From NCBI GenBank assembly GCA_015259125.1, contig JABZGR010000001.1, positions 124,001 to 188,000 of the forward strand: a stretch of DNA of 64,000 bases. Reading direction: 5' to 3'. How positions within the stretch are numbered: the stretch's first letter is position 1; the number at the start of each line of letters is the position of its first letter. Under the pieces are notes generated by a model. It saw only the letters and a program-made list of their open reading frames with translations. It was not told the DNA's origin and searched no databases. A program made the translations under genes and the position numbers. Source of the DNA: Alloprevotella tannerae. GTDB taxonomy: Bacteria; Bacteroidota; Bacteroidia; Bacteroidales; Bacteroidaceae. This document shows positions 25,033 through 32,969 of this stretch, one piece after another.

Positions 25033-27630
25033 ATGAACAGGCTTTTATTCTCACTTCTCTTCTCTTTGATGGCGATCACGGCCTTTGCACAACGGATCGA
25101 AGGAACGATTACCGACGCGCGAACGGGAGAACGATTGGCTTTCGTCAATGTGCACTACGATCGGGGCGCAGCTACGCAATCGAATATCAATGGTGACTAC
25201 TTCATAGAGTTTAAACAGCGCAAACTAACCGTTTCGTTGGTCGGCTATAAGACGCAAACTTTCCGGCTAACGGCTGCGCAGCACTTAGACATTCGCTTGG
25301 AGCCTTCGAGCGAAAACGAACTGGGAGAGGCGGTAGTCAAAGGGCGAAAGGATAAGTATTCGCGCAAGAACAACCCGGCCGTAGACTTGATGCGCAAGGT
25401 CATTGCGGCGAAGAAGGAAAGCGACCTTCGGCAGCACGACTATTATAGTTATGACAAGTATTCCAAACTTACGTTCGCGCTCAACGATGTTAGCGAGAAG
25501 ATGTTCACGGAAGGGATTCTCAAGCGCTTTTCCGTATTGCAAGATAACGTAGAAACCTGCAACGAAACGGGTAAACGTATTCTACCCGTATCGATCGACG
25601 AGACGGTATCTCAAGAAATCTACCGCCGCCAGCCGCGCTCGGAGAAAAGCATCGTGCAAGGCAAACAAACGACGGGTTTTAATACGCTATTCAACACGGG
25701 CGATTTGCTCACCGAGGTCTTAAATGATTGCTTCGCGGACGTAAATATATATGAGGACAACATACGCCTGCTCAAGTTGCAATTTATCAGTCCGCTCGGC
25801 GGCAATACGGCGATCAACTTCTACCGATATTTCATCGTCGACACACTGGATATGAACGGCGAAAAGACCATCGAACTCAACTTTACGCCCAACAATCCGC
25901 AAGACGTCGGCTTTAGCGGGGCTTTGTACATCGCCGCTGATTCTACCTACCGCGTAGTAAAGGCCGACTTAACCCTGCCGAAGAAGTCGGACGTCAATTA
26001 TGTCGACAACATGCGCATTATTCAAGACTTCAAACGCTTGGAGAGCGGCGAGCAATTTCTTATGCGCGACGATATGATCGTCGAAATGCAAGTCGTTAGT
26101 TTCGTACAAGCCCTGATGGTGCGCAGGATTACGGAGAACAGCAATTTATCTTTCACCACCTTGCCCGACAAAACGTTTAAGTTCAAAGGCGATAAGATGA
26201 CCGCAGCTAACGCTACGATTCGACCGGCAGAGTTTTGGCGGCAATATCGCGCCAACGATCCGATGAGCGAGTCGGAAGAACGCATGCAGGAAATAATGGG
26301 GCAGGTTGGCCAAGTTAAAGGTTTCCGTGGCATTCTTTGGGTAGCGAAAGCCTTTATCGAAAACTTCGTCGAGACCACCACCGATCCGAAAAAGGGCAGC
26401 AAGTTTGACGTCGGTCCTGTCAATACCACCTTCTCCTACAATTTTGTCGACGGTTTCCGCCTGCGAGCCGGCGGCCAGACTACGGCGAATCTGAATCCGC
26501 ACCTCTTCTTCCGCGGTTACGTGGCCTATGGTTTCAAAGACCGCCGCGTGAAAGGGCTTGGCGAGGTTACGTATTCGTTTCTGCCCAAGGCTTATTTACC
26601 GCGCGAGTTCCCGGTCAATAATCTCACGTTCACATATAATCATGACGTGATGGCGCCTTCCGACCGTTTTCTGCCGACGGATAAGGACAACGTCTTTACC
26701 GCACTGAAGTGGACCAAGGTTAATCATATGCTCTACTACACCTATTTCCGCCTACTTTGGGATAGGGAATGGGAAAACAACTTGCGCCTCAACGTCCGCC
26801 TCAATCACGAGAAAGACGAGCCCACGGCCGCCCTCTTCTATCAGCCGCTCGACGGACGCGGAGCGCCAAGCAACGACCCAAGTCGCTGGTTGCATCATCT
26901 AACGACGACCGACCTCACGCTTTCACTCACCTTCCAGCCCGGTGCGACGTGGATGAACACGAAGCAGCGGCGCTATATGATCAACAAAGACGTACCGGTC
27001 TTCTCCTTGTCGCACACCATCGGTCTGCGCGGCGTATTGGGGAGCGACTATACCTACAATTTCACAGAAGCAAGTATCTACAAGCGCTTCTGGCTGGGCT
27101 CGTGGGGAAAAATAGAGACGCGTTTGGCGGGCGGCATACAGTGGAATAAAGTACCTTATCCGCTTTTGATTATGCCGCGGGCCAATTTGAGCTACATTTT
27201 GCAGACGAATATGTTCAACTTGATCAACAATATGGAGTTTCTCAACGACCGCTACGCTTCGTTGATGCTGTCGTGGGATTTCAATGGTAAGATATTCAAC
27301 CGCATTCCGCTCTTAAAGCATCTGAAATGGCGCGAATACATCGGCTGCAATATGCTTTGGGGCACACTAACTGATAAAAACAACCCCACACTGGCGCGCC
27401 ACGCGTCGGATAGCAAGCTGTTCTACTTCCCCGGCGAGTTCCAGCCCGATGGCAGCTTCCGTTACCTCTCCTCCGTGATGGACAAACGCACGCCCTATAT
27501 CGAAGTATTTGCCGGCGTTCACAACATTTTCAAGGTCCTTCACGTCGAATACGTGCGCCGTCTGACGTATCTCAACATCCCGAAGCGCCACCAATGGGGC
27601 ATCAGGGCTATGTTGCGCATCTCCTTCTAA
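25033..27630 (+). CDS. DUF5686 / carboxypeptidase-regulatory-like outer-membrane protein
   Basis: This 865-residue exported protein has a signal peptide of about 19 residues (MNRLLFSLLFSLMAITAFAQ). Residues about 20-100 form a CarboxypepD_reg-like domain (IEGTITDARTGERLAFVNV, ending LVGYKTQTFRL) as in TonB-dependent receptors, but no plug follows. The DUF5686 segment begins near 108 (NNPAVDLMRKVIAAKK), and the C-terminal half has the alternating pattern of an outer-membrane beta barrel, ending in Phe (IRAMLRISF). The family is widespread in Bacteroidetes and of unknown function. It is monocistronic. Confidence 0.8.
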   Translation: MNRLLFSLLFSLMAITAFAQRIEGTITDARTGERLAFVNVHYDRGAATQSNINGDYFIEFKQRKLTVSLVGYKTQTFRLTAAQHLDIRLEPSSENELGEAVVKGRKDKYSRKNNPAVDLMRKVIAAKKESDLRQHDYYSYDKYSKLTFALNDVSEKMFTEGILKRFSVLQDNVETCNETGKRILPVSIDETVSQEIYRRQPRSEKSIVQGKQTTGFNTLFNTGDLLTEVLNDCFADVNIYEDNIRLLKLQFISPLGGNTAINFYRYFIVDTLDMNGEKTIELNFTPNNPQDVGFSGALYIAADSTYRVVKADLTLPKKSDVNYVDNMRIIQDFKRLESGEQFLMRDDMIVEMQVVSFVQALMVRRITENSNLSFTTLPDKTFKFKGDKMTAANATIRPAEFWRQYRANDPMSESEERMQEIMGQVGQVKGFRGILWVAKAFIENFVETTTDPKKGSKFDVGPVNTTFSYNFVDGFRLRAGGQTTANLNPHLFFRGYVAYGFKDRRVKGLGEVTYSFLPKAYLPREFPVNNLTFTYNHDVMAPSDRFLPTDKDNVFTALKWTKVNHMLYYTYFRLLWDREWENNLRLNVRLNHEKDEPTAALFYQPLDGRGAPSNDPSRWLHHLTTTDLTLSLTFQPGATWMNTKQRRYMINKDVPVFSLSHTIGLRGVLGSDYTYNFTEASIYKRFWLGSWGKIETRLAGGIQWNKVPYPLLIMPRANLSYILQTNMFNLINNMEFLNDRYASLMLSWDFNGKIFNRIPLLKHLKWREYIGCNMLWGTLTDKNNPTLARHASDSKLFYFPGEFQPDGSFRYLSSVMDKRTPYIEVFAGVHNIFKVLHVEYVRRLTYLNIPKRHQWGIRAMLRISF

Positions 27631-27667
27631 GACATTTTGCGCCGTCCGCACACATTATATATATAGG

Positions 27668-27707
27668 CACCGCCCGCTACGCTTTCTCATCTGCGTAGCG
27701 GGCGGTG
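27668..27707. terminator. bidirectional terminator between DUF5686 gene and miaB
   Basis: A perfect 15-bp stem (CACCGCCCGCTACGC / GCGTAGCGGGCGGTG) with a 10-nt loop lies between two convergent genes. Confidence 0.65.
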
Positions 27708-27824
27708 TAAGTTTTGGTGGATAAGCGCCGGCGGAGCCTCTTGCTATGCGACCTTCTACCTTGCGGCGCAAAGGGCTTCAGCACCTTACCCCCAAAGCCC
27801 ATAAACGGGCGGCGAGGACCGGAT

Positions 27825-29150
27825 TTAGTCGACGACTTCTCCCAAAAGCGTGGCCGACGAACTGCCTGTCACGCGAACACGTATGAATTCGCCGGGATGA
27901 TGATTGCCGCGGTCGAAGATCACCACCTTGTTCTGCTCCGTGCGGCCGAAGAGTTGATCCCTGCTGCGCTTACTCGTACCCTCAATCAAAACTTCGTAGA
28001 CCTTACCTTCGCAGCGGCGGTTGGCTTCCGCACTCTTACGGTTTTGCAGCGCAATGAGTTCTTCCAAGCGCTCCACCTTTACGGCCTCCGAAATGTCGTC
28101 CGGCAGATGCTTGCTCGCGTAGGTGCCCGGGCGCTCACTGTATTTGAACATAAAAGCACTGTCGTAGCCCACTTCTTCCATCAAGCTCAAACTCTCTTGA
28201 TGGTCTTCCGGCGTCTCCGAGCAGTAACCTACGAAGATGTCAGTCGACAAACCGCATTCGGGCACTATCCTACGAATGGCGGCCACGCGATCCAGATACC
28301 ACTCGCGTGTATATTTGCGGTTCATTAATTTCAAAATGCGATTACTACCGCTCTGTACGGGCAGGTGAATGTGCCGACACACGTTAGGTTCTTCCGCGAT
28401 GACGTGGAGCGTCTCGTCACTCATATCCTTCGGGTGGGGCGTCACGAAGCGAATGCGCATATCCGGAAAGGCGCGCGCCACGCGACGGAGCAAGCCGGGG
28501 AAGTTTACCGCTTCCGCGTGCTCATCTGCTTGCCAACAATAGCTGTTGACGTTTTGCCCAAGCAGGGTTACTTCCTTAAAATGTTTGTCGTGCAAGTCGG
28601 CCACTTCGCACAAGATGCTCTCCACGTCTCGACTACGTTCTCGTCCGCGCGTATACGGCACGATGCAATAGTGGCAGAAATTGTTGCAACCGCGCATGAT
28701 GCTCACAAAGCCCGAGAGTTTGCTGCCGCAGACGCGTTCGGGCACGACGTCGCGATAAGTTTCGCTCGTCGAGAGTTCGATGTTCATCGCCTTGTGTCCC
28801 GCTTCCGCTTGCGCGATCAAGTCCGGCAAACTCAGATAAGCGTCGGGACCGGCCACGAGGTCGGCGTGGTGATCGTGGAGGAGGCCTTCTTTTACGCGTT
28901 CGGCCATACAGCCCAAGACGCCGATAATCAGTCGGCGCCCGTGCTTGCGGAGCGCGTGGAGCGCGTCCAAGCGGTGAATGATGCGCTGCTCTGCATTGTC
29001 GCGCACACTGCAAGTATTGAGAAATACGGCGTCAGCTTCATCGAGGTTCTCCGTAGGCTCGTAGCCCGCCATTTTCATGACGCTCGCCACGACTTCACTA
29101 TCGGCCACGTTCATCTGGCAACCATATGTTTCTATCAGAAGATGCTTCAT
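27825..29150 (-). CDS. miaB: tRNA-2-methylthio-N6-dimethylallyladenosine synthase
   Basis: This 441-residue radical-SAM methylthiotransferase adds the 2-methylthio group to i6A37 of tRNAs. The N-terminal UPF0004 domain supplies cysteines in YGCQMN, NTCSVR and GCMAER for the auxiliary cluster. The radical-SAM C-x3-C-x2-C is CNNFCHYC. A TRAM domain ends the protein (about 375-441). Start 29150 (MKHLLIETYGCQMN) matches the family start; the upstream in-frame ATG adds 17 non-homologous residues and would overlap the -7 element. Confidence 0.95.
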   Translation of the reverse strand: MKHLLIETYGCQMNVADSEVVASVMKMAGYEPTENLDEADAVFLNTCSVRDNAEQRIIHRLDALHALRKHGRRLIIGVLGCMAERVKEGLLHDHHADLVAGPDAYLSLPDLIAQAEAGHKAMNIELSTSETYRDVVPERVCGSKLSGFVSIMRGCNNFCHYCIVPYTRGRERSRDVESILCEVADLHDKHFKEVTLLGQNVNSYCWQADEHAEAVNFPGLLRRVARAFPDMRIRFVTPHPKDMSDETLHVIAEEPNVCRHIHLPVQSGSNRILKLMNRKYTREWYLDRVAAIRRIVPECGLSTDIFVGYCSETPEDHQESLSLMEEVGYDSAFMFKYSERPGTYASKHLPDDISEAVKVERLEELIALQNRKSAEANRRCEGKVYEVLIEGTSKRSRDQLFGRTEQNKVVIFDRGNHHPGEFIRVRVTGSSSATLLGEVVD

Positions 29151-29170
29151 TGTCTTTTTATTTGGGGCTG

Positions 29171-29178
29171 CAAAGTTA
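29171..29178 (-). promoter_or_regulatory. -7 element of miaB
   Basis: On the minus strand TAACTTTG matches TAnnTTTG, about 20 nt before the miaB start. No clear -33 box. The rest of the 680-nt gap to 29832 holds the 21-nt repeat array and no gene I can support. Confidence 0.45.
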
Positions 29179-29319
29179 ATGAAAACGACTGACTTAGCCA
29201 CCTCCTTTACGCCCCTTTCGCCGCGCCGGCTACCGACGAACTACTTCTGCTCGGGCTTTCCGTAGGCCTGCGGGGCGTTTCCGCTCCGGCGGCAAGCGGC
29301 GGCAGCGTAGCCTTTTTTT

Positions 29320-29403
29320 CGTTTGCCGGCAGCAAACCATCGTTTGGTGGGAGCATACTATCGTTTGCTGGCAGCATACCATCGTTTGGCGGCAGCAAAC
29401 AAT
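29320..29403. repeat. 21-nt intergenic repeat array E (4 units)
   Basis: Four contiguous 21-nt units begin at 29320, 29341, 29362 and 29383. The consensus is CGTTTG-NYGG-CAGCA-WAC-YAT. A related array lies at 38430-38576. The unit length is a multiple of three, so each frame reads as a 7-residue repeat (for example PPNDGML on the minus strand), but no convincing start, signal or partner marks a real gene. Confidence 0.75.
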
Positions 29404-29832
29404 AAACCGATGGGCGCGCCGCCTGCATTGGCCCATCGTAGCACGACTATTATACTACAGTCTTCGCATCGGAGTCGGACGCCGGCAGCCACTCCCGCAT
29501 CGGCCGCGTTCGCAGGCTTGCGCTTCGGTGGCAACGAGGGGCGCAAAGGGTCGTAAAGGCTTGACCGGCAAGCGCAATACGGCCGCAGCAGCCTTTTTAG
29601 CTCAGCTTTTACCGCCGCAAACGTCCGAAGCGTGCGACTAAAAAGTGGGAGCGATGAAGAAACATTTAACACATATTGGCTAACGAAGAAAGACCGTGTC
29701 AGATAATGTCGCGTTTTATGTCGTCCTTTGCACTGTCAAAAGGAAATCAGAATCGATCTAACGAAGGCCCGGCCGGCAATTCCTGCGACGCAATCAATGA
29801 GTTACTAACCTCTAATCAATTTCATTAAAACT

Positions 29833-30231
29833 ATGCTGAAGTATAAATTAGTGAGCCGCGCGAACCCGCGCAAACGAAATGAAAAACAATTTTACGCCCA
29901 ACTGACCGGCGTGCAAACCATCAAGCGTTGCGACTTCCTAAGTCTGCTCGAAAAGCGCTCGTCGATGTCCTCGGCCGACGTAAAAAGCTTCCTCGACGCC
30001 CTCGAGTTTGAACTGATGCACCGCTTGGCCAACGGCATAAGCATTCGCTTGGGCGACCTCGGTTCTTTTCGCGCCACGATCCGAAGCGTCGGCGCAGTGA
30101 ACAAAAAGGATTACGACCAACGAAAGTACATCAAAGGCGTCAACGTGCGCTTCCGCCCATCGGCTAAATGGATGCGCGAGAAGAGCAAGACCGGAGAACT
30201 CATCAGTTTTGAAACTGTGGGCAAGGCTTAA
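29833..30231 (+). CDS. HU-related histone-like DNA-binding protein (HU-HIG)
   Basis: This 132-residue protein belongs to the HU-HIG/HU_rel group (TIGR01201-like) of Bacteroidetes. The opening MLKYKLVSRANPRKRNEKQFYAQ is the lead-in peculiar to this group. The HU core follows (ADVKSFLDALEFELMHRLANGISIRLGDLGSF, about 50-80), and the C-terminal strand pair replaces the long DNA-binding arms of canonical HU. It is basic. It leads a cassette with a second HU-HIG gene and three lysis-type genes. In Bacteroidetes, such proteins are often encoded beside peptidoglycan amidases. DNA binding is predicted; the biological role is unknown. Confidence 0.8.
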   Translation: MLKYKLVSRANPRKRNEKQFYAQLTGVQTIKRCDFLSLLEKRSSMSSADVKSFLDALEFELMHRLANGISIRLGDLGSFRATIRSVGAVNKKDYDQRKYIKGVNVRFRPSAKWMREKSKTGELISFETVGKA

Positions 30232-30311
30232 CGCTAACCAACTTTCGCGGCGTGCTGAAGAGTGGGCGCCGCTCATAAACAACTTAAATCTGTAAAATAA
30301 CATTGAAGATT

Positions 30312-30737
30312 ATGCTTTATTATTTAGTATCACGTAGAAATCCGCTGAAGCGGGAAGAAATAAAATGGTATGCACAGCCCGTGCGTGTAAGACCGATCGA
30401 CCTGCAAACTTTGGCTACGGACATCGAAAGCCGAACGACGCTGAGCCGCGCCGACGTAAAGGGCCTGCTCGATGCGGTGGAGCACGAACTCATCGCGCAA
30501 CTGGCGGCCGGAAACCGCGTGGCGCTGGGCGATTTGGGCTCGTTCAAACTCAAAATTCGCAGCAGAGGCGAAAAGGAAAAGAAGAAATTCACGCCGAAAA
30601 ACATCCTCGGCACGCGCGTACTCTTTCGTTGCAGCACGAAGTTGCGCCACTACTTTTCGCTGCAAAGCGGCAGTGTGCGCCTGATGCAGGTAAAGAGCGA
30701 AAAGGACCAGACGCCCGCACCGAAAAGCGGACAATAA
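30312..30737 (+). CDS. second HU-HIG DNA-binding protein
   Basis: This 141-residue paralogue aligns with the previous gene from MLYYLVSRRNPLKREEIKWYAQP through RADVKGLLDAVEHELIAQL and GNRVALGDLGSFK. A TTG at 30303 would add three residues; ATG 30312 is preferred because it aligns with the paralogue start. The C-terminal tail is longer and lysine rich (VKSEKDQTPAPKSGQ). The pair could form heterodimers. A GC-rich hairpin separates it from the holin-like gene. Confidence 0.8.
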   Translation: MLYYLVSRRNPLKREEIKWYAQPVRVRPIDLQTLATDIESRTTLSRADVKGLLDAVEHELIAQLAAGNRVALGDLGSFKLKIRSRGEKEKKKFTPKNILGTRVLFRCSTKLRHYFSLQSGSVRLMQVKSEKDQTPAPKSGQ

Positions 30738-30756
30738 TCACCCCAATCTCTATGCT

Positions 30757-30784
30757 CGCCCTCCGGAATCGCAGCCGGAGGGCG
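30757..30784 (+). terminator. GC-rich hairpin between HU-HIG genes and lysis genes
   Basis: CGCCCTCCGG and CCGGAGGGCG form a perfect 10-bp stem with an 8-nt loop. There is no T tract. It may attenuate read-through from the HU genes into the lysis genes, or protect the 3' end of the HU mRNA. Confidence 0.5.
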
Positions 30785-30825
30785 GGTAAACTAACCGAAA
30801 TCGTTTTAATCTAAACCTTACAACA

Positions 30826-31068
30826 ATGAAACATCAACTTTCTACAAACACGAACCGAAAATCGCGCTCGCGCGGCGAGACGATCTCGGCTTTCGTCTTG
30901 ATCTCGGCCGGCATCTTACTGGCTGTGGCGGGCTTCATCACGCCGCCGCTGGGCGAAATCTCCGACTCGGTCTTGTGGTTTTTCGCGCAGTGTCTGCTCT
31001 ATGCGGGCAGCGTGTTCGGCTTGCGGGCTTACGTCGATCGGAAATTGGCCGACGTGCTGAAAGATTAA
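30826..31068 (+). CDS. holin-like small membrane protein
   Basis: This 80-residue protein has a basic N-terminus (KHQLSTNTNRKSRSRGE), two transmembrane helices (about 21-42, ISAFVLISAGILLAVAGFI, and about 50-67, WFFAQCLLYAGSVFG) and a short charged tail. Size and topology match two-helix holins. It directly precedes a muramidase and a spanin-like gene, the canonical holin-endolysin-spanin order. In related Bacteroidetes loci a very small membrane peptide sits at this position between HU-type and amidase genes. Confidence 0.6.
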   Translation: MKHQLSTNTNRKSRSRGETISAFVLISAGILLAVAGFITPPLGEISDSVLWFFAQCLLYAGSVFGLRAYVDRKLADVLKD

Positions 31069-31118
31069 GTCGCAAGCGGCAAGTTTTCTTTATCTAACCT
31101 TAAAATGAAACAACAATT

Positions 31119-31649
31119 ATGGCAGAATTTGCACTTTTTGCGCCCCGACTCCTGAAGTGGGAGCGGGGCTTTTCCTTCGACGCAGCCGATAGTGGGGGCG
31201 CGACGAAAGATGGCGTGACGCTGCGCACTTTTGCGGCTTATTGCCGAAAAAAACATTGGCCCGAACCGGGCATCGATCAGCTCTTGGCGCTCACGGCGCT
31301 GCAATGGACGGAGATCATGCGCGACTATTGGGATCGCTGCCGGGCCGACCAATGGCGGGATCAGCGCTTGGCCGACTTTGTGGTCGATTGGTATATCAAT
31401 GCGGGGCGACCGGCAATTCGCGCACTGCAATGGGCGGCCCATGTTCAGGCGGACGGCATCGTGGGGAGCAAGACGCTGCGCGCAGTGAATAAGGCGCCAA
31501 GCGTCAAACTCCTGCAAACGTTGCTCGTGGCGCGAAAGGCGTTTTACATCAACTTGGTGCGCCGACGGCCGGATCAGCGCCGCTTCTTGCGCGGCTGGCT
31601 TAACCGAACGGAAGATATGGCAAGAGGAGTGAGAAAGGAGGAGGCATGA
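31119..31649 (+). CDS. GH108 N-acetylmuramidase (endolysin-like)
   Basis: This 176-residue protein carries the GH108 signature near its start, WERGFSFDAADSGGATKDG, with Glu15 as the probable catalytic residue, followed by the helical core (about 40-100) and a C-terminal peptidoglycan-binding segment (ADGIVGSKTLRAVN, about 110-125). It has no signal peptide, so it would need the holin-like protein to reach the wall, exactly as a phage endolysin does. Its stop overlaps the next start (ATGA). It is intact, in contrast to the broken amidase of the prophage. Confidence 0.8.
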   Translation: MAEFALFAPRLLKWERGFSFDAADSGGATKDGVTLRTFAAYCRKKHWPEPGIDQLLALTALQWTEIMRDYWDRCRADQWRDQRLADFVVDWYINAGRPAIRALQWAAHVQADGIVGSKTLRAVNKAPSVKLLQTLLVARKAFYINLVRRRPDQRRFLRGWLNRTEDMARGVRKEEA

Positions 31650-32158
31650 AGGGATATATAGCTTTTGTATCGAAGATTATCGGACTTTTGCGCCGCTTGA
31701 TGGATCGCCGCCGACGGGCGTTGCGCTTGAGGCATTCGCGCTTGGGAGCGAAATGGGCCGTTGGTTTGTTGCTCTGCTTGCTGTGCGGGGCTTGCTCGAC
31801 GCATCGGCGAACGACGGAGGTGCAAATCAAACGTGAGGAGACAAAGGCGGCGCACGAGCGCTTGGTTTTCGATTCGATACGCGTAAGAGATACGCTCTTG
31901 GTGCGCACGGAGCGGGATACGGTGCGCGTGGAGCGACACGTACATTATGAACATGCCGTCAGGCAAAGGCTGAGAGATACACTGGTGGTGATGCGTACGG
32001 ATACGGTGCGCCTGCAAACGGTCAGCGCACCGCCAAAATCGCCGGGTCGGCGCTTATTTTCAAGGTGGCTGCGCACGATATGGGGCACGATCATCGCGCT
32101 CTTGGCCCTCGGCATTCTGTGGTCTACCTTGCGCCACGCCGTAAAGCGTCCGATCTAA
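31646..32158 (+). CDS. u-spanin-like lipoprotein of the non-prophage lysis cassette
   Basis: A lipobox (LLCGAC, Cys near residue 50, or 32 if translation starts at the internal ATG 31700) is followed by a periplasmic helix with RDTL, RDTVRVE and TDTVRL repeats, and a C-terminal transmembrane helix (WGTIIALLALGILWSTL, about 143-160). The design and the RD-T-VRVE repeats match the prophage protein at 10192-10692, suggesting shared ancestry. Start 31646 is coupled to the muramidase by ATGA; 31700 would give a more usual signal peptide. A terminator follows. Confidence 0.6.
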   Translation: MKGYIAFVSKIIGLLRRLMDRRRRALRLRHSRLGAKWAVGLLLCLLCGACSTHRRTTEVQIKREETKAAHERLVFDSIRVRDTLLVRTERDTVRVERHVHYEHAVRQRLRDTLVVMRTDTVRLQTVSAPPKSPGRRLFSRWLRTIWGTIIALLALGILWSTLRHAVKRPI

Positions 32159-32210
32159 GCTAAACCGAAAGGCTGCAACGAAAAATGCGTCCCGTCTGCT
32201 TGCTTTTTCA

Positions 32211-32250
32211 TACGATAAATCCCCGACTTGCAGGTCGGGGATTTGTCGTA
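32211..32250. terminator. terminator after the HU/lysis cassette
   Basis: A 17-bp stem with one G-U pair (outer TACGATAAAT, inner CCCCGAC) and a 6-nt loop. It serves both the cassette and the convergent CYTH operon. Confidence 0.7.
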
Positions 32251-32318
32251 TAATATTACTGCTCCACCAAATAAGTGGGCGGAGTGGGAAAGTAAACTGC
32301 AAAGCGCTCCAAGGGCGT

Positions 32319-32786
32319 CTACCAGTTTGTATATGGGTTGCGGCGCAATTGGGAATTGTAATAACGGGCTTCACCCGTCACTTCTTGACCCAGGAAATCA
32401 GGCTTGAGATAAGGCTCATCGGGCGAATGTAGCTCGATTTCTGCAACAACGAGGCCTTCATTTTCGCCCAAAAACTCGTCAACTTCGATGGTGTGCTTTC
32501 CGTTTGGGATGAGCCAGCGTACTTTCTCAACCAAGCCGGGTTCGCAAAGAAACAAAAGGGAGAGCGCTTCGTCTTTGGTCAGCGGCTTCTCAAGCTCGAA
32601 TCGCGAAAGTCCGCCATCGAGCGATGGGCCTTTGATCGTCAGAAAGCCCTCTTCGTCGCGAAGCCGCACGCGCACCGTCCTGCCGCCACCGCTACAAAGG
32701 TAGCCTTGGCGAATCGTGTAGCGCGTCGTGGCCAAGTCCTTGTAAGGGCCAACCACAAGAAACTTCCGCTCTATCTCCTGCGCCAT
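32319..32786 (-). CDS. CYTH-domain phosphohydrolase/cyclase-like protein
   Basis: This 155-residue CYTH (TTM) protein starts with the metal-triphosphate motif E-x-E-x-K (EIERKF), followed by IRQGYLC, VRVRLRDEEGFLTIKG and the late IEVDEF and AEIELHSPDE strands that supply acidic ligands. Bacterial members are often triphosphatases. It is the last gene of an operon with the 47-residue membrane protein (3-nt gap) and prfB. Substrate unknown. Confidence 0.85.
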   Translation of the reverse strand: MAQEIERKFLVVGPYKDLATTRYTIRQGYLCSGGGRTVRVRLRDEEGFLTIKGPSLDGGLSRFELEKPLTKDEALSLLFLCEPGLVEKVRWLIPNGKHTIEVDEFLGENEGLVVAEIELHSPDEPYLKPDFLGQEVTGEARYYNSQLRRNPYTNW

Positions 32787-32789
32787 CGT

Positions 32790-32933
32790 TTAACTGAAAA
32801 GCCAGTAATAGAGGATCAAAATCAGAACGACTAAGGAGATAAGTCCGAAGAAAATCCCGTTGATCACGCGCCGGGCTTGGTGAGCGGCCTTGCGGTCGCG
32901 CTCAATCTTTCTCATTTTACTCTTTCCGCTCAT
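32790..32933 (-). CDS. 47-residue single-pass membrane protein
   Basis: Minus-strand frame from ATG 32933 to TAA 32790-32792 encodes MSGKSKMRKIERDRKAAHQ, then RRVINGIFFG and a hydrophobic helix LISLVVLILILYYWLF, then Ser. The positive N-terminal half predicts the N-terminus in the cytoplasm. It sits 36 nt after prfB and 3 nt before the CYTH gene, so it is very likely a real member of the operon. No family recognised. Confidence 0.65.
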   Translation of the reverse strand: MSGKSKMRKIERDRKAAHQARRVINGIFFGLISLVVLILILYYWLFS

Positions 32934-32969
32934 AATTCGTAATGTTTTTCAAAGTGTTGGTAATGAATT

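Noticed and set aside
29207..29436. Minus-strand frames with heptad repeats (PPNDGML type)
   Set aside because: They arise because the tandem unit is 21 nt; all frames stay open, and there is no plausible start, signal peptide or gene context.
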